Shown: one piece after another, positions 44,878-53,440 of the stretch
Position numbering within the stretch: the stretch's first letter is position 1
Layout of the letters: each line of letters opens with the position of its first letter
Origin: Sphingomonas sp. So64.6b
GTDB taxonomy: Bacteria > Pseudomonadota > Alphaproteobacteria > Sphingomonadales > Sphingomonadaceae
Direction of reading: 5' to 3'
Assembly (NCBI RefSeq): GCF_014171475.1
Contig: NZ_CP048817.1
Span: 124,001-188,000, forward strand
Length of the DNA stretch: 64,000 nucleotides
Notes under the pieces: generated by a model
What the model was told of the DNA's origin: nothing
Database searches by the model: none
The model's input: the letters and a program-made list of their open reading frames with translations, nothing else
Translations under genes and position numbers: made by a program

Positions 44878-46042
44878 ACCCGCTTCCGGTTCCTTGAAGA
44901 AGATTGGGGTCGCCGCGGCGATCATCGCTGTCGCGCTCGCCGGCTTCGGTATCTTCGCGCGCAGCCATTCCGATGCACAACTCGCCAGCTGGACCACCGC
45001 GCATGCGACGCCGATCGTCACCGTGATCCAGGCCAAGGGTGCGGGCGCGAGCGATGCGCTGACCCTGCCGGGCAATGTCCAGGCGTTCAACAGCGCACCG
45101 ATCTACGCCCGGACCAACGGCTATGTCCGGCGCTGGTTCGTCGATATCGGCGATCCCGTCCGCGCCGGGCAGACGCTTGCCATCCTCGATGCGCCCGAGG
45201 TCGACCAGCAGGTCGAGGCGGCGCGCGCCGATCTGCAGACTGCGCGCGCCAACCGCGCGCTTGCCGCATCGACCGCGACGCGCTGGCGCGACCTGCTCGC
45301 CAAGGACGCCGTGTCGAAGCAGGAGACCGATGAAAAGTTCGGTGACCTTGCCGCCAAGTCGGCGATCGCCAGCGCGGCCTCGGCCAATGTCCGGCGGCTC
45401 GGCGCACTGCAGGGCTTCACCCGGCTCACCGCACCTTTCTCCGGCACGGTGACGAGCCGCTCGACTCAGATCGGCGCGCTGGTCGCGTCGGGAACGGCGG
45501 CGTCCACGCCGCTGTTCACCGTCGCCGATGTCAGCCGCATGCGCATCTATGTCCGCGTGCCTCAGGCCTTTTCGGGGCAGATCCGGCAGGGCATGCATGC
45601 CGGCCTGACGGTACCCGAATATCCCGGCCGCAATTTCGACGTGACGCTGACGCGCAGTGCCGGCGCGGTCGACCCGCAATCGGGCACCGTGCTGGTCGAG
45701 CTGCAGACCGCCAATGCCGATCGCGCGTTGAAGCCGGGTGCCTATGCGCAGGTCAAGTTCCCGGTCGGTGGCGGCAGCAGCGCCGGCTTGCGCCTGCCGT
45801 CGAGCGCGCTGGTGATTGGGTCGAAGGGCACGCAGGTCGCGGTGGTCGGCGCCGACGGCAAGGCGCAGTTGAAGACGATCACGATCGGCCGCGACGATGG
45901 CGACAGTGTCGAGATCAGCGCCGGTCTGACTGCCGCCGACCGGGTGATCGACAGCCCGCCGGATTCGCTCCAGAGCGGCGATCCGGTGCGGATCAGCACG
46001 ACCCCCAGGCCCGGTGCGGGAGCGACCCGTGCCTCGCGCTAG
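44870..46042 (+). CDS. RND periplasmic adaptor subunit
   Basis: 390 residues, overlapping the pump gene by eight bases. An N-terminal membrane anchor (KIGVAAAIIAVALAGFGIFA), lipoyl half (LPGNVQAFNSAPIYARTNGY), a helical hairpin (EVDQQVEAARADLQTARANR), second lipoyl half (FTRLTAPFSGTVTSRSTQIG) and beta-barrel domain in the MFP order. It bridges the inner-membrane pump and the outer-membrane channel. The start MSEPASGSLKK follows AGGAAG. Confidence 0.93.
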   Translation: MSEPASGSLKKIGVAAAIIAVALAGFGIFARSHSDAQLASWTTAHATPIVTVIQAKGAGASDALTLPGNVQAFNSAPIYARTNGYVRRWFVDIGDPVRAGQTLAILDAPEVDQQVEAARADLQTARANRALAASTATRWRDLLAKDAVSKQETDEKFGDLAAKSAIASAASANVRRLGALQGFTRLTAPFSGTVTSRSTQIGALVASGTAASTPLFTVADVSRMRIYVRVPQAFSGQIRQGMHAGLTVPEYPGRNFDVTLTRSAGAVDPQSGTVLVELQTANADRALKPGAYAQVKFPVGGGSSAGLRLPSSALVIGSKGTQVAVVGADGKAQLKTITIGRDDGDSVEISAGLTAADRVIDSPPDSLQSGDPVRISTTPRPGAGATRASR

Positions 46043-47426
46043 GACCGCGCTGACGGCGGTCGTGGCGGTCACGCTCGCGGGCTGCTCACTCGCGCCGCCT
46101 TATGGCGTGCCGCCGGCCCCGATCGCGCCGGTCTATAAGGAGCTGGGCAAGTGGCAGCCGGTGGAGGTCGGTGTTGCGCCCGGCCCGTGGTGGAGCGCGT
46201 TCGGCGATACGATGCTCGACGAGCTCGAGGCACGGATCGAAAGCGGCAATCCCGACCTCGCGGCGGCGGTCGCGCGCTATGATCAGGCGCGCGGTCAGCT
46301 GCGCGAAAGCCAGGCGGCGCAACTACCGAGCCTGGATGCCGGCGCCAGCGCGGAGCGTGCGCGGGTCTCGGCCGGGCGCCCGCTGAGCAGCAACGGTGCC
46401 GCGCGCTATACCGATCTGCGCCTCGGCGGGTCGCTTGCCTATGAGATCGACCTGTTCGGCCGGGTGCGCAATTCGGTCCGCGCCAATGCTGCCGATGCCC
46501 AGGCGAGCGAACAGGACGTCGCCGCCGTGCGGCTCGGGCTGCAGGCGACATTGGCCGATTATTATTTCCAGATGCGCGGGCTCGATGCGCGCGCCGTGCT
46601 GCTGCGCCAGACGGTCACGGCATTCGAGCGCGCGTTCGAACTGACCGACACGCGGCACAGCGGTGGAATTGCCTCCGGTATCGACGTCAGCCGCTCGGCC
46701 GCTTTGCTGTCGAGTGCGCGTGCCGAGCTGTCCGCGGTGGCGGGCGACCGTGCCGCGTTCGAACATGCCATTGCCGCACTGGTCGGGGAGTCGCCGTCGA
46801 GCTTCTCGATTCCCGTCGCCGAGACGCAACGCCAGCCGCCGGCTATTCCAGTCGGCGTGCCCTCGACGCTGTTGCAGCGCCGCCCCGATATCGTCGCCGC
46901 GGAACGTCGCGTTGCCGCCGCCAACGCGCGGATCGGCGTGGCGCGCGCGGCGCTGTTCCCATCCTTGACGCTCGGCGCAAGCGGCGGGTTCGAGGCGGGC
47001 AATCGCGACATCCTCAGCGCGCCGAACGGTTTCTGGGCGCTCGGGCCGCTGTCGGCGGCGTTGTCGATCTTCGATGGCGGCGCGCGCCGCGCGCGCGTGC
47101 GGATCAGCCGTGCGCAATATGACGAGGCAGTTGCCAGCTATCGCTCGACCGTGCTCGCCGCGTTTCGCGAGGTCGAGGACGACCTGGCGCGTGCGCACAG
47201 TCTCGCTGCGCAGGAACAGGATCAGCAGGCCGCGACCCGCGCCGCAGAGCGCACCCGCGACCTCGCGCTGATCCGCTACCGCGACGGCGCGTCGGACTAT
47301 CTCGAAGTCGTCACCGCACAGACCGCCGCGCTCGATGCGCAGCGGTCCTTACTCGAGGTGCAGAGCCGTCGGCTGCAGATCGCGGTCGATACGGTTCGCG
47401 CGGTCGGCGGCACGACGGCCGAATGA
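46029..47426 (+). CDS. Outer-membrane efflux lipoprotein (NodT/OprM type)
   Basis: 465 residues from GTG 46029, which has GGGAG seven bases upstream and overlaps the adaptor gene end; GTG 46014 is the alternative. ALTAVVAVTLAGCSLAPPYG is a lipoprotein signal with Cys anchor. Two outer-membrane-efflux repeats follow (ESGNPDLAAAVARYDQARGQ and RRPDIVAAERRVAAANARIG), each with the long helices of the TolC periplasmic barrel. It completes the tripartite pump. The stop is four bases from a convergent VOC gene. Confidence 0.93.
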   Translation: MPRARTALTAVVAVTLAGCSLAPPYGVPPAPIAPVYKELGKWQPVEVGVAPGPWWSAFGDTMLDELEARIESGNPDLAAAVARYDQARGQLRESQAAQLPSLDAGASAERARVSAGRPLSSNGAARYTDLRLGGSLAYEIDLFGRVRNSVRANAADAQASEQDVAAVRLGLQATLADYYFQMRGLDARAVLLRQTVTAFERAFELTDTRHSGGIASGIDVSRSAALLSSARAELSAVAGDRAAFEHAIAALVGESPSSFSIPVAETQRQPPAIPVGVPSTLLQRRPDIVAAERRVAAANARIGVARAALFPSLTLGASGGFEAGNRDILSAPNGFWALGPLSAALSIFDGGARRARVRISRAQYDEAVASYRSTVLAAFREVEDDLARAHSLAAQEQDQQAATRAAERTRDLALIRYRDGASDYLEVVTAQTAALDAQRSLLEVQSRRLQIAVDTVRAVGGTTAE

Positions 47427-47430
47427 TCGA

Positions 47431-47814
47431 TCAGGCAGGAATGCGGTGCATCGCGCACAGCTTGTTGCCCGCCGGATCACGCAGATAGGCGAGGTAGAGC
47501 TGGCCGAAACTGCCCTGGCGGATGCCGGGCGGATCCTCGCAGGTCGACCCGCCATTGGCGATACCGGCGGCGTGCCAGGCATCGACCAGCTCCGGAGTTT
47601 CCGCAGCGAAGCCGATCGTCGCCCCGTTCGCACATGATGCGGGCTTGCCGTCGATCGGCTTGCTGATCGCGAAGATGCCGGTCTGCGTCACGTAGAAAAC
47701 GCGGCCCTTATCGTCGATCCTGCCAGGCTTCACGCCCAACACATCGAGCGTGGAGTCGTAGAATGTCTTGGACACATCGATGCTGTCCGCACCGACCATG
47801 ATATGACTGAACAT
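47431..47814 (-). CDS. VOC-family protein
   Basis: 127 residues. MFSHIMVGADSIDVSKTFYDSTLDVLGVKPG opens the first half and LYLAYLRDPAGNKLCAMH closes it, the paired beta-alpha-beta modules of the vicinal oxygen chelate fold. His4 is placed as a metal ligand; two Cys (ASCANG, STCEDP) are unusual. Substrate unknown. Divergent from a DUF1579-like gene. Confidence 0.85.
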   Translation of the reverse strand: MFSHIMVGADSIDVSKTFYDSTLDVLGVKPGRIDDKGRVFYVTQTGIFAISKPIDGKPASCANGATIGFAAETPELVDAWHAAGIANGGSTCEDPPGIRQGSFGQLYLAYLRDPAGNKLCAMHRIPA

Positions 47815-47943
47815 CTTTTCTCTCCGCTGTAATGTCCCGTCGGTCGAATGCCGGAGATCATCCGCCCTGTCGACCGGCTACGCGTTGGCACGGCAAAGCG
47901 ACGGCGGTTGACGGCTGCCGATCGATTGCGCGATCGGTGGCTC

Positions 47944-48471
47944 ATGGACGATCTCATGCCCAAGCAACACTTTGCCGATGCGCTGATTAGCGCAGCGCCG
48001 AGCGGATCCATTCCGCCGGAGCAACGCATCTTCGCGCCCTTTATCGGATCGTGGAGTCTTGCGATCAACTGGATCGATCTAGAAGGAAGGGTCGAGCGCG
48101 AGGAGCGTGGAGAGTGGCATTTCTCCTGGGTGCTCGACGGGTGCGGGATACAGGATGTGTGGATCTGGCCGCCGCGTGCCGAGCGCGAGGCGCGACCCGG
48201 CGTGGGTGAATATGGCACGAGCCTCCGCTTCTACGACGCCGATCTCGGCGCCTGGCAGTCCATATGGGTCGGACCAGCGCACCGCTATGTGCGGCGCTTC
48301 ACCGCGAGTGGTGTGGCGGGCGAGGTGACGCTCCAGACGCAGCCGGATGAGAAACCGGCGATGCGCTGGACCTTCCACGACGTGCAGGCCGATTCGTTCA
48401 AGTGGCGCAACGAAGTGTATGAGGATGGCCGCTGGCGCGTGCAGCAGCGGTTCGTCGCGCGGCGAGTCTGA
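47944..48471 (+). CDS. DUF1579-like soluble protein
   Basis: 175 residues from MDDLMPKQHF; a frame 32 codons longer is open but begins with a basic stretch unlike the family. FAPFIGSWSLAINWIDLEGR, EWHFSWVLDGCGIQDVWIWP and YEDGRWRVQQRFVARR form the short beta-barrel-like repeats of DUF1579/'SRPBCC-like' proteins. Function unknown. It is convergent with the VOC gene at 48547. Confidence 0.7.
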   Translation: MDDLMPKQHFADALISAAPSGSIPPEQRIFAPFIGSWSLAINWIDLEGRVEREERGEWHFSWVLDGCGIQDVWIWPPRAEREARPGVGEYGTSLRFYDADLGAWQSIWVGPAHRYVRRFTASGVAGEVTLQTQPDEKPAMRWTFHDVQADSFKWRNEVYEDGRWRVQQRFVARRV

Positions 48472-48546
48472 TCACCGCCGTAGTAAGGGCCACGCACCAG
48501 CGATTTTCCCGTGCAATCCGCGTCGGCAGCGCGGGCTGCCGATCAG

Positions 48547-48930
48547 TCATTTGATCGGCGGTTCCCACAGTTCGATCGCATTGCCTTCGGGATCGTGGAT
48601 GCGGGCGAACTGGCCGATCGACGGGTCGTTCCATTCCGGCTTGGTGATGATGTCGATGCCCGAAGCGTTGAGCTGTTCGAGCAGCGAATCCAGATCGCGC
48701 ACGCGCAAATTGAGCATGAACTGCTTGTCGGCGGCGAAATAGTCGGTCTCGTGCTTGAACGGCGCGAACACCACCGGGCCACCCTCTGCCTGCCATGACC
48801 ATTCGTCCGGCGTCGCGCCCTCGGTCGTGACGCAGCCCGCGCCGATGCCGAGATGCTCACGGTACCAGGCGGACAATGCGTCCGGATCCTTCGCGCGAAA
48901 GAACAGGCCTCCAATTCCCAATACCGGCAT
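48547..48930 (-). CDS. VOC-family protein
   Basis: 127 residues. GGLFFRAKDPDALSAWYREHLGIG and the closing IHDPEGNAIELWEPP are the classic first and last modules of glyoxalase/bleomycin-resistance-fold proteins; Glu122 could bind metal. FKHETDYFAADKQFMLNLRV lies in the middle. Substrate unknown. Fourteen bases separate it from glnD upstream on the same strand, so co-transcription is likely. Confidence 0.87.
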   Translation of the reverse strand: MPVLGIGGLFFRAKDPDALSAWYREHLGIGAGCVTTEGATPDEWSWQAEGGPVVFAPFKHETDYFAADKQFMLNLRVRDLDSLLEQLNASGIDIITKPEWNDPSIGQFARIHDPEGNAIELWEPPIK

Positions 48931-48943
48931 CGTCCGTCTCCTT

Positions 48944-51703
48944 TTATTCGGTTTCGACCATATCCCGTCCCGCCGCCGCGTCGAGCAAGCGGCGTTCGAT
49001 CGTTTTCAACCGCGGTCCGCCGGCGATCTTGTCGCCGAGCAAATCGGTCAGATAAAAGGTATCGACCGCGCGCTCGCCATAAGTGGCGACGTGCGACGAG
49101 TGGATCGTCACCTTCGACTGGAAGAGCGTGTAGGCAAGCTGGTGCAGCAGCGCCGGGCGGTCGCGGGCATTGACCTCGACCACGGTGAAGCGGTTCGACG
49201 CCTTGTTGTCGATCAGCACATTGGGCGCGATCTCGAATGCTTCGGCGCGCGTGCGGGGCAGGGGCTTGGCCATCAGTCGGTCGAGCATCTTGCCGCGATT
49301 GGCGAGCGCGTCCTCGATCGCGGTCTGCAGCCGGTCGAGCTGCCCGGCATCGTCGAACGGGCGGCCGAACGGGTCCTGGACGAGGAAATTGTCGAGCGCC
49401 ATGCCGTCGCGCGTCGTGTGGATGCGCGCGTCGATGATGTTGCCGCCCGCGACATGGATCGCCCCGGCGATGCGGTAGAACAGGCCGGGATGGTCGGCGG
49501 CATAGACAGTGACCAGGGTCGCGCCGCGTTCGGGATAGACCTGCGCCGCGATCGATAGTTGCGCGCCATTCGGTCCCGGGCCGGCCGCCTCGATCAGCCG
49601 GGCATTGCGCGCCAGCACATCGTCGGGTTCGGCCACCCAATAGGGTTCGGGCAAGCGCTTGACCAAGCGAGCGAAGGTCGCCTCGTCCCAGCCGAGCGCC
49701 GCCTGCAACGCCTCTTGTTTGGCCGCGATGCGTTCGGTGCGGCCCTTCTGCTTGTGGCCAAGGCGCAGCACTTCTTCGGCGGATTCGTAGAGGTCGGACA
49801 GCAATTGGCGTTTCCAGCCGTTCCACACCCCCGGACCAACCGCGCGGATATCGACCACGGTCAGGGTGAGCAGCAAGCGCAGCCGTTCCGGGCTCTGCAC
49901 GGCTTCGGCGAAATCGAGGATCGTCTTGAAATCCGACAGGTCGCGCTTGAACGCGGTCGCCGACATCAACAGATGCGCGCGGACCAGCCAGGCGACCGTC
50001 TCGGTCTCCGCCGGAGAGAGGCCGAAGCGTGGGCAGAGCCGATGTGCGACCTCAGCGCCGAGCACCGAATGGTCGCCGCCGCGTCCCTTGGCGATGTCGT
50101 GCAGCAGCACCGCGACGTAAAGCACGCGGCGCGACACGATCTGCTTCATGATCGCGGTGGAGAGCGGGTGATCCTCGTTGAGCTCGCCATGTTCGATCTT
50201 CGACAACAGGCCGATCGCGCGGATCGTGTGCTCGTCGACCGTATAGTGATGATACATGTCGAACTGCATCTGCGCGACGACACGGCCGAAATCGGGCACG
50301 AAGCGTCCGAACACGCCCGCCTCATTCATCCAGCGCAGCACCGTTTCGGGATCACGCGGACTGGTCAGCACGTCGAGGAAGAAGGCGTTGGCCTCGGGAT
50401 CCTTGCGGATGTCGTCGGCAAGTTTCGCATCGCGCGCGGCGGCGCGCATCGCCAGCGGGTGGATTTCCAGCCCATGCTTGTCGGCGAGGGCGAACATCTC
50501 GATCAGTCGCACCGGTTTCTTCACCAGAAAATCGTCCGACGGCAGCGTAATCCGGCCGCGTTCGAGCCGGAAGCCGTTGAGCTTGCTCGGATGACGCCGA
50601 AGCGTCGGCAGGCCGAAGCGGCGCCCGCGCGCGGCGAACTTCTCGTCGAGATGCGCGAGGAAGACGCCAGTCAAATTGCCGACGGTCTTGGCCTGCAGGA
50701 AGTAATATTGCATGAAGCGCTCGACGCTCGATTTGCCCGGGCGATCGGCGAAGCGCAATCGCTCGGCGATCTCGCGCTGCAGGTCGAAAGTCAGCCGGTC
50801 CTCGGCGCGGCCGGCGATGCTGTGCAGCTGGCAGCGCACCGCCCAGAGGAAATTCTCTGCGCGGTGGAACTGGCGATATTCGTCGGCGGTCAACAGCCCG
50901 GCACCGACCAGCTCGGCCGAGCTTTGCACGTTATAGGCGTATTTGCCGATCCAGAAGAGCGTATGGAGATCGCGCAGGCCGCCCTTGCCTTCCTTCACAT
51001 TGGGTTCGACGACGTAGCGCGTGTCGCCCATCTTGCGGTGACGGATGTCGCGCTCGACCAGCTTGTCGGCGATGAAGGCGCGCGCGGTGTCGGTCTGTAT
51101 CTCCGCCTTGAAACGCCGCGCGGCTTCTTCATACAGTTCGGTATCGCCCCACACATAACGCGCCTCGAGCAGGGCGGTACGGATCGTGATGTCGCTCTTC
51201 GCCTGGCGCACCATCTCATCAAGCGAGCGGCTGCTATGGCCGACCTTCAGGCCAAGATCCCATAGCGCATAGAGCATGGTCTCGATCACCTGCTCGCTCC
51301 ACCCGGTCTGCTTCCAGGGGGTGAGGAAGCCGATGTCGATATCCGAATGCGGCGCCATCTCGCCGCGGCCATAACCGCCGACCGCGATCAGCGTGAGCCG
51401 TTCCGAGGCGGTCGCATTGTTGACCGGATAAAGCCGGGTGACGGTGAAATCGTAGAGCAGCCGCAGCAGCTGGTCGGTCAGGAACGCCTGGGCGGCAGCT
51501 GCCTCGAGTCCGCGCGAAGGGTGTTCGACCAGCCGGCGCGCGATCTCCGCACGCCCGGCGTCGAGCGCCGCCTTGAGCTGCATCGCGGCGGCGCGGCGCA
51601 GCGCGACCTTGTCGTCGCCCTTCAGCGCGGCGAGCGTGTCGGCAAGGGCGCGGCGATCGATGATCGCGCGGCGCTGGGGTAAGGAGTCGAAGCGGCCGGT
51701 CAT
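48944..51703 (-). CDS. glnD: Protein-PII uridylyltransferase (bifunctional)
   Basis: 919 residues. It adds and removes UMP on PII proteins in response to glutamine. The nucleotidyltransferase motif is GGYGRGEMAPHSDIDIGF (about residue 110). The HD hydrolase domain has HHYTVDEHT and LLHDIAKGRGGDHS. Two C-terminal ACT domains (YAADHPGLFYRIAGAIHVAG and NARDRPALLHQLAYTLFQSK) sense glutamine. Full length for the family, and every catalytic block is present. MutS lies further upstream on the same strand. Confidence 0.96.
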   Translation of the reverse strand: MTGRFDSLPQRRAIIDRRALADTLAALKGDDKVALRRAAAMQLKAALDAGRAEIARRLVEHPSRGLEAAAAQAFLTDQLLRLLYDFTVTRLYPVNNATASERLTLIAVGGYGRGEMAPHSDIDIGFLTPWKQTGWSEQVIETMLYALWDLGLKVGHSSRSLDEMVRQAKSDITIRTALLEARYVWGDTELYEEAARRFKAEIQTDTARAFIADKLVERDIRHRKMGDTRYVVEPNVKEGKGGLRDLHTLFWIGKYAYNVQSSAELVGAGLLTADEYRQFHRAENFLWAVRCQLHSIAGRAEDRLTFDLQREIAERLRFADRPGKSSVERFMQYYFLQAKTVGNLTGVFLAHLDEKFAARGRRFGLPTLRRHPSKLNGFRLERGRITLPSDDFLVKKPVRLIEMFALADKHGLEIHPLAMRAAARDAKLADDIRKDPEANAFFLDVLTSPRDPETVLRWMNEAGVFGRFVPDFGRVVAQMQFDMYHHYTVDEHTIRAIGLLSKIEHGELNEDHPLSTAIMKQIVSRRVLYVAVLLHDIAKGRGGDHSVLGAEVAHRLCPRFGLSPAETETVAWLVRAHLLMSATAFKRDLSDFKTILDFAEAVQSPERLRLLLTLTVVDIRAVGPGVWNGWKRQLLSDLYESAEEVLRLGHKQKGRTERIAAKQEALQAALGWDEATFARLVKRLPEPYWVAEPDDVLARNARLIEAAGPGPNGAQLSIAAQVYPERGATLVTVYAADHPGLFYRIAGAIHVAGGNIIDARIHTTRDGMALDNFLVQDPFGRPFDDAGQLDRLQTAIEDALANRGKMLDRLMAKPLPRTRAEAFEIAPNVLIDNKASNRFTVVEVNARDRPALLHQLAYTLFQSKVTIHSSHVATYGERAVDTFYLTDLLGDKIAGGPRLKTIERRLLDAAAGRDMVETE

Positions 51704-51801
51704 GCGGATCAGATAGTGGGTTCCGCGGCTTGCGTCACGAGCGATAGTTTGGGCACATGATACGGGGTGATCCCGCGCACCGATCGTGTTTGAAGGCAGC
51801 C

Positions 51802-52500
51802 ATGACGAACAATCTTCATCCGCTCGACCGGCCCGTCTGGAATTCGCTGACCACGCGCCAGGCGCATCTTGCGCTCGGCGATACGCGTGCGCTGCGTTAT
51901 GCGCCGGCGATCAACCTGTTCGGCGCCGCAGCCGATAACAGTCCGGCCAATCTGTTCGCGCTCGCCTGCCTGTTGCCGCCGGGCGGAACGCTTGGGCTGG
52001 TCGAGGCCGGCGACGTGGCGTTGCCGCCAGACAGCGCGATCCGGTCGCGCGCGACGATCAATCAGATGGTGCTGACCGAACTGAATGCGCCCGGATCGCA
52101 GATTGGGGGCGATCCGATCGACTTCGTCGCGCTGAGCGATGACGACGCACCGGAGATGCTCGCGCTGGCGACGCTGACCGCGCCGGGACCGTTCTTCGCC
52201 CAGACCAATCGGCTCGGTGATTTCATTGGCGTGAAGCAGGACGGGCGGCTCGTCGCGATGGCCGGCGAGCGGATGAAACCGACCGGCTTCACCGAGGTCA
52301 GCGCGGTATGCACCCATCCCGACCATCGCGGCCATGGCTACGCCCGCGTCCTGATGCAGATAGTGATCGAGCGCATTCTTGCGCGGAATGAAACGGCATT
52401 CCTGCACGTCTATCCTGGCAATGGTGCGATCCCGCTTTATGAAGCGCTGGGTTTCTCGTTGCGCGCGGCGATGACTTATACGGTGCTGGAGCGTAGCTGA
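51802..52500 (+). CDS. GNAT-family acetyltransferase
   Basis: 232 residues. The N-terminal 120 residues (RPVWNSLTTRQAHLALGDTR) form an inactive-looking region, and the C-terminal FR47-type GNAT domain has VSAVCTHPDHRGHGYARVLM, the acetyl-CoA pyrophosphate loop, and FLHVYPGNGAIPLYEALGFS. The start MTNNLHPL has AAGGCAGCC upstream. It would acetylate an amine; the acceptor is unknown. Divergent from glnD. Confidence 0.87.
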   Translation: MTNNLHPLDRPVWNSLTTRQAHLALGDTRALRYAPAINLFGAAADNSPANLFALACLLPPGGTLGLVEAGDVALPPDSAIRSRATINQMVLTELNAPGSQIGGDPIDFVALSDDDAPEMLALATLTAPGPFFAQTNRLGDFIGVKQDGRLVAMAGERMKPTGFTEVSAVCTHPDHRGHGYARVLMQIVIERILARNETAFLHVYPGNGAIPLYEALGFSLRAAMTYTVLERS

Positions 52501-52524
52501 ATCGGAACAGTCAGATCGCGGTAA

Positions 52525-52944
52525 TCAGGAATCGATCGCAACGATCCGCGCATCGCTTTCGAGTTGAAGCGCACGGTCGCGAACGATGACCGTCGCGCCG
52601 GCCGCCTGCATCGGCACATACATCGTGCCTTGCCGGGTCGCGAAGAGCGCGCCGCGCGCCTTGCTCTCGGCGTCGCGAAAGGCGAGCCACGCTTGCTGGG
52701 TCTGGCGCAGCGTCTGCGCCGCGGGCCGGGGCAGAGTACGCATCAATATCGCATAGGCGGCATTCATGCGGCGATCATAGGCGCGCGCCGCGTCCACTTC
52801 GCATTGGGTCTGGCCGGCGGTCGACGCGTTGGCGGCATCGTCGAGGCAGCGGGTCAGCGCGACAGCGGTCGCGTCCCCCTGAGGCGTCGCCGCCATGCCT
52901 GTCGATCCGATGCCGGCCAGCAGTATGATCGACGGCTTGATCAT
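52525..52944 (-). CDS. Secreted DUF1311 (LprI-like) protein
   Basis: 139 residues from MIKPSIILLAGIGSTGMAA, a signal peptide, with AGGA eight bases before the ATG; a GTG at 52962 overlapping the upstream stop (GTGA) and two intervening ATGs are alternatives. RCLDD...QTQCEVDAARAYDRRMNAAYAILM and QTQQAWLAFRDAE are the DUF1311 signature of the N-terminal lysozyme-inhibitor LprI domain, with its two Cys. Probably periplasmic. Translation may be coupled to the two-helix membrane protein upstream. Confidence 0.82.
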   Translation of the reverse strand: MIKPSIILLAGIGSTGMAATPQGDATAVALTRCLDDAANASTAGQTQCEVDAARAYDRRMNAAYAILMRTLPRPAAQTLRQTQQAWLAFRDAESKARGALFATRQGTMYVPMQAAGATVIVRDRALQLESDARIVAIDS

Positions 52945-52958
52945 GTTCGCCATCCTCA

Positions 52959-53327
52959 TCACCGGTCACGCTGGACCCGTGATTTCCGCACCGCGACAGC
53001 GCCACCGATCGTCACAGCCAGCCCGATCCCGATCAGGAACATCGCCAGCGTATTGCCGCCGATTTCACGACTATTGGCGGCGCTGATCGCCCGTGCCGCA
53101 CTGTCCGCATCCGTCGCGGTCATTGCGGCGGCGAAGGCGGTGTCGCGGCATTTCTCCAGCATCCCCGGCTCCTGATCCGCGCCGCGATCCCTGACCTGCT
53201 CCTGGCACTGTGTCACCATCGCGGAATCCGCCTGGGGCGGGCCGCCGGTCAGGCTCAGGATCGCGCCGGCGGCGAGCAGCACCAGGCCGAGGATGACCAG
53301 CAGCAGCGGATATTTCTTCAGCACCAT
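52959..53327 (-). CDS. Two-helix membrane protein
   Basis: 122 residues with an N-terminal membrane helix (YPLLLVILGLVLLAAGAIL), a periplasmic middle (MVTQCQEQVRDRGADQEPGM) with two Cys, and a C-terminal helix (TLAMFLIGIGLAVTIGGAVA) followed by a basic tail. No family recognised. Its stop overlaps a possible GTG start of the DUF1311 gene, suggesting a two-gene operon. Confidence 0.72.
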   Translation of the reverse strand: MVLKKYPLLLVILGLVLLAAGAILSLTGGPPQADSAMVTQCQEQVRDRGADQEPGMLEKCRDTAFAAAMTATDADSAARAISAANSREIGGNTLAMFLIGIGLAVTIGGAVAVRKSRVQRDR

Positions 53328-53440
53328 CGACTCCCGTCACACGACCGCTTTGTCGCCAGCAGCTTTAACGGGCGATCGATGGCCTTTGTTTCGCCGATCC
53401 GGAATAGAGCATGTCGTTCAGTGCGTAAGCGTCACCGCCC

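Noticed and set aside
49559..51265. A 568-codon frame antisense to glnD
   Set aside because: Shadow frame; glnD has all its domains on the other strand.
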